A DNA stretch of 64,000 nucleotides, taken from positions 62,001 to 126,000 of the forward strand of contig NW_027526506.1 of the NCBI RefSeq assembly GCF_052857255.1, written 5' to 3'. Below, piece after piece: positions 63,701-64,000 of the stretch; position 1 is the stretch's first letter; each line of letters starts with the position of its first letter. Below the pieces are notes generated by a model that saw nothing but the letters and a program-made list of their open reading frames with translations, did not search any database and was not told where the DNA came from. The position numbers and the translations under genes are program-made. The stretch is from Amblyomma americanum. Taxonomy: Eukaryota > Arthropoda > Arachnida > Ixodida > Ixodidae.

Positions 63701-64000
63701 TGGAGAAAATTCGTGTTGGAGAAACTTCGTGTTTGAGAAACTCCGTGTTGGAGAACCTCCGTGTTGGAGAAACTCTGTGTTGGAAAAACTCCGTGTTGGA
63801 GAAACTCCGTGTTGTAGAACCTCCGTGTTGTAGAACATCCGTGTTGGAGAAACTTCGTGTTGTAGAAACTCCGTGTTGGAGAAACTCCGTGCTAGAGAAA
63901 CTTCGTGTTGGAGAAACTCCGTGTTGGAGAAACGCCTTGCTGGAGAAACTCTGTGTTGGAGAAACTCCGTGTTGGAGAAAATTCGTGTTGGAGAAACTCT
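60750..64000. repeat. partial 2.8-kb-type HOR copies at window end
   Basis: 60750-61130 matches 43638-44018 (offset 17,112). From about 61134 to the end the sequence matches 41133-43999 at a constant offset of 20,001, including beta patch 6. The window cuts it mid-unit. Confidence 0.8.
62675..63050. repeat. beta divergent patch 6 (376 bp)
   Basis: Lies 20,001 bp after beta 2 and close to it in sequence (GAGATACCCC), but with GGAGGAACTTC where beta 2 has GGAAGAACTTC. It is the last landmark before the window end. Confidence 0.85.

Larger units (their letters stand above)
1..64000. repeat. 16-bp satellite array spanning the entire window
   Basis: Every line of the window is built from a 16-bp unit close to GGAGAAACTCCGTGTT or GGAGAAACTCCGCGTT, repeated roughly 4,000 times head to tail. 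I saw no reverse-oriented monomer (GGAGTTTCTCC) and no unique sequence anywhere, and the array runs off both ends. Monomers of 9, 13, 15 and 17 bp occur as occasional phase shifts. Individual monomers differ from their neighbours, while distant blocks kilobases long match each other closely; this is the hallmark of higher-order repeats. No stretch has gene-like codon structure, splice signals, RNA-gene folds or transposon ends. Function is unknown; arrays of this size in eukaryotes are usually heterochromatic. The species cannot be read from the sequence. Confidence 0.97.
30841..64000. repeat. gtg-type satellite domain 3 (to window end)
   Basis: Thirty-three kilobases of gtg-type monomers without a gcg block. 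It holds the third 6.5-kb HOR copy up to 34509, a short mosaic stretch at 34510-35711, the 8.6-kb tandem HOR pair, a chain of 2.8-3.2 kb units, and a rearranged end with a 989-bp duplication. Thirteen divergent patches (seven alpha, six beta) lie in it. It runs off the right end inside a further 2.8-kb-type unit. Confidence 0.88.

Noticed and set aside
1..64000. CRISPR array
   Set aside because: The short direct repeats are contiguous and have no unique spacers; unit length, divergence pattern and HOR structure are those of a satellite.
1..64000. Telomeric or simple sequence repeat
   Set aside because: No TTAGGG-like or other canonical telomere unit is present, and the period is 16 bp, not 1-8 bp.
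1..64000. Bacterial or phage origin
   Set aside because: No gene, ribosome binding site or operon structure occurs in 64 kb, and kilobase-scale HOR organisation of a short satellite is a eukaryotic feature.

Overview
The whole 64,000-base window is one uninterrupted, head-to-tail satellite array. Its monomer is 16 bp, about GGAGAAACTCCGTGTT. I find no gene, RNA gene, transposon, CRISPR array or unique sequence in it, and every monomer points the same way. Satellite DNA of this length with nested higher-order repeats (HORs) indicates a eukaryotic nuclear genome, probably a centromeric, pericentromeric, subtelomeric or other heterochromatic block. The sequence itself does not identify the species or the chromosomal position. 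Variants such as CTCTG and CTCCATG in place of CTCCG look like decay of methylated CpG, which would fit a genome with cytosine methylation.

There are two main monomer types. The 'gcg' type (CTCCGCGTT, CTCCGCGCT or CTCCGCGAT) is mixed with a GTCC-bearing variant, and the 'gtg' type is CTCCGTGTT. They form alternating domains: gcg 1-2930, gtg 2931-6557, gcg 6558-21721, gtg 21722-25195, gcg 25196-26748, gtg 26749-27350, gcg 27351-30840, gtg 30841-64000. The domain edges recur at matching places in repeated copies, so they were copied along with the HORs.

Large-scale layout. A block of about 6.5 kb at 1-6557 returns at about 18778-25195 and again at 27898-34509, with few differences. Between the first two lies about 12 kb of gcg array with its own shuffled 0.7-1.4 kb repeats. 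Between the second and third lies a gtg/gcg hybrid unit of 2,155 bp, duplicated in tandem (24581-26735 and 26736-28890). From 35712 an 8.6 kb HOR occurs twice in tandem (35712-44288 and 44289-52977). Inside it, a unit of 2.8-2.9 kb is itself tandemly repeated and continues to about 57.2 kb. The last 7 kb holds a 989-bp tandem duplication and a further partial copy of the 2.8 kb unit.

The best landmarks in the gtg domains are sixteen patches of unusually divergent monomers, fifteen of 353-378 bp and one truncated. They come in two related forms, here called alpha and beta, and their order records the history of amplification.

All six frames are largely free of stop codons because the 16-bp unit contains none in any frame. 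Since 16 is one more than a multiple of 3, all three frames of a strand read the same 16-residue cycle (LEKLRVGETPCWRNSV on +, HGVSPTRSFSNTEFLQ on -). Open frames of up to 987 codons on the minus strand are therefore expected by construction. I annotate no coding sequence. All comparisons were made by eye, so boundaries inside repeats are accurate to about one monomer and identity is described rather than measured.
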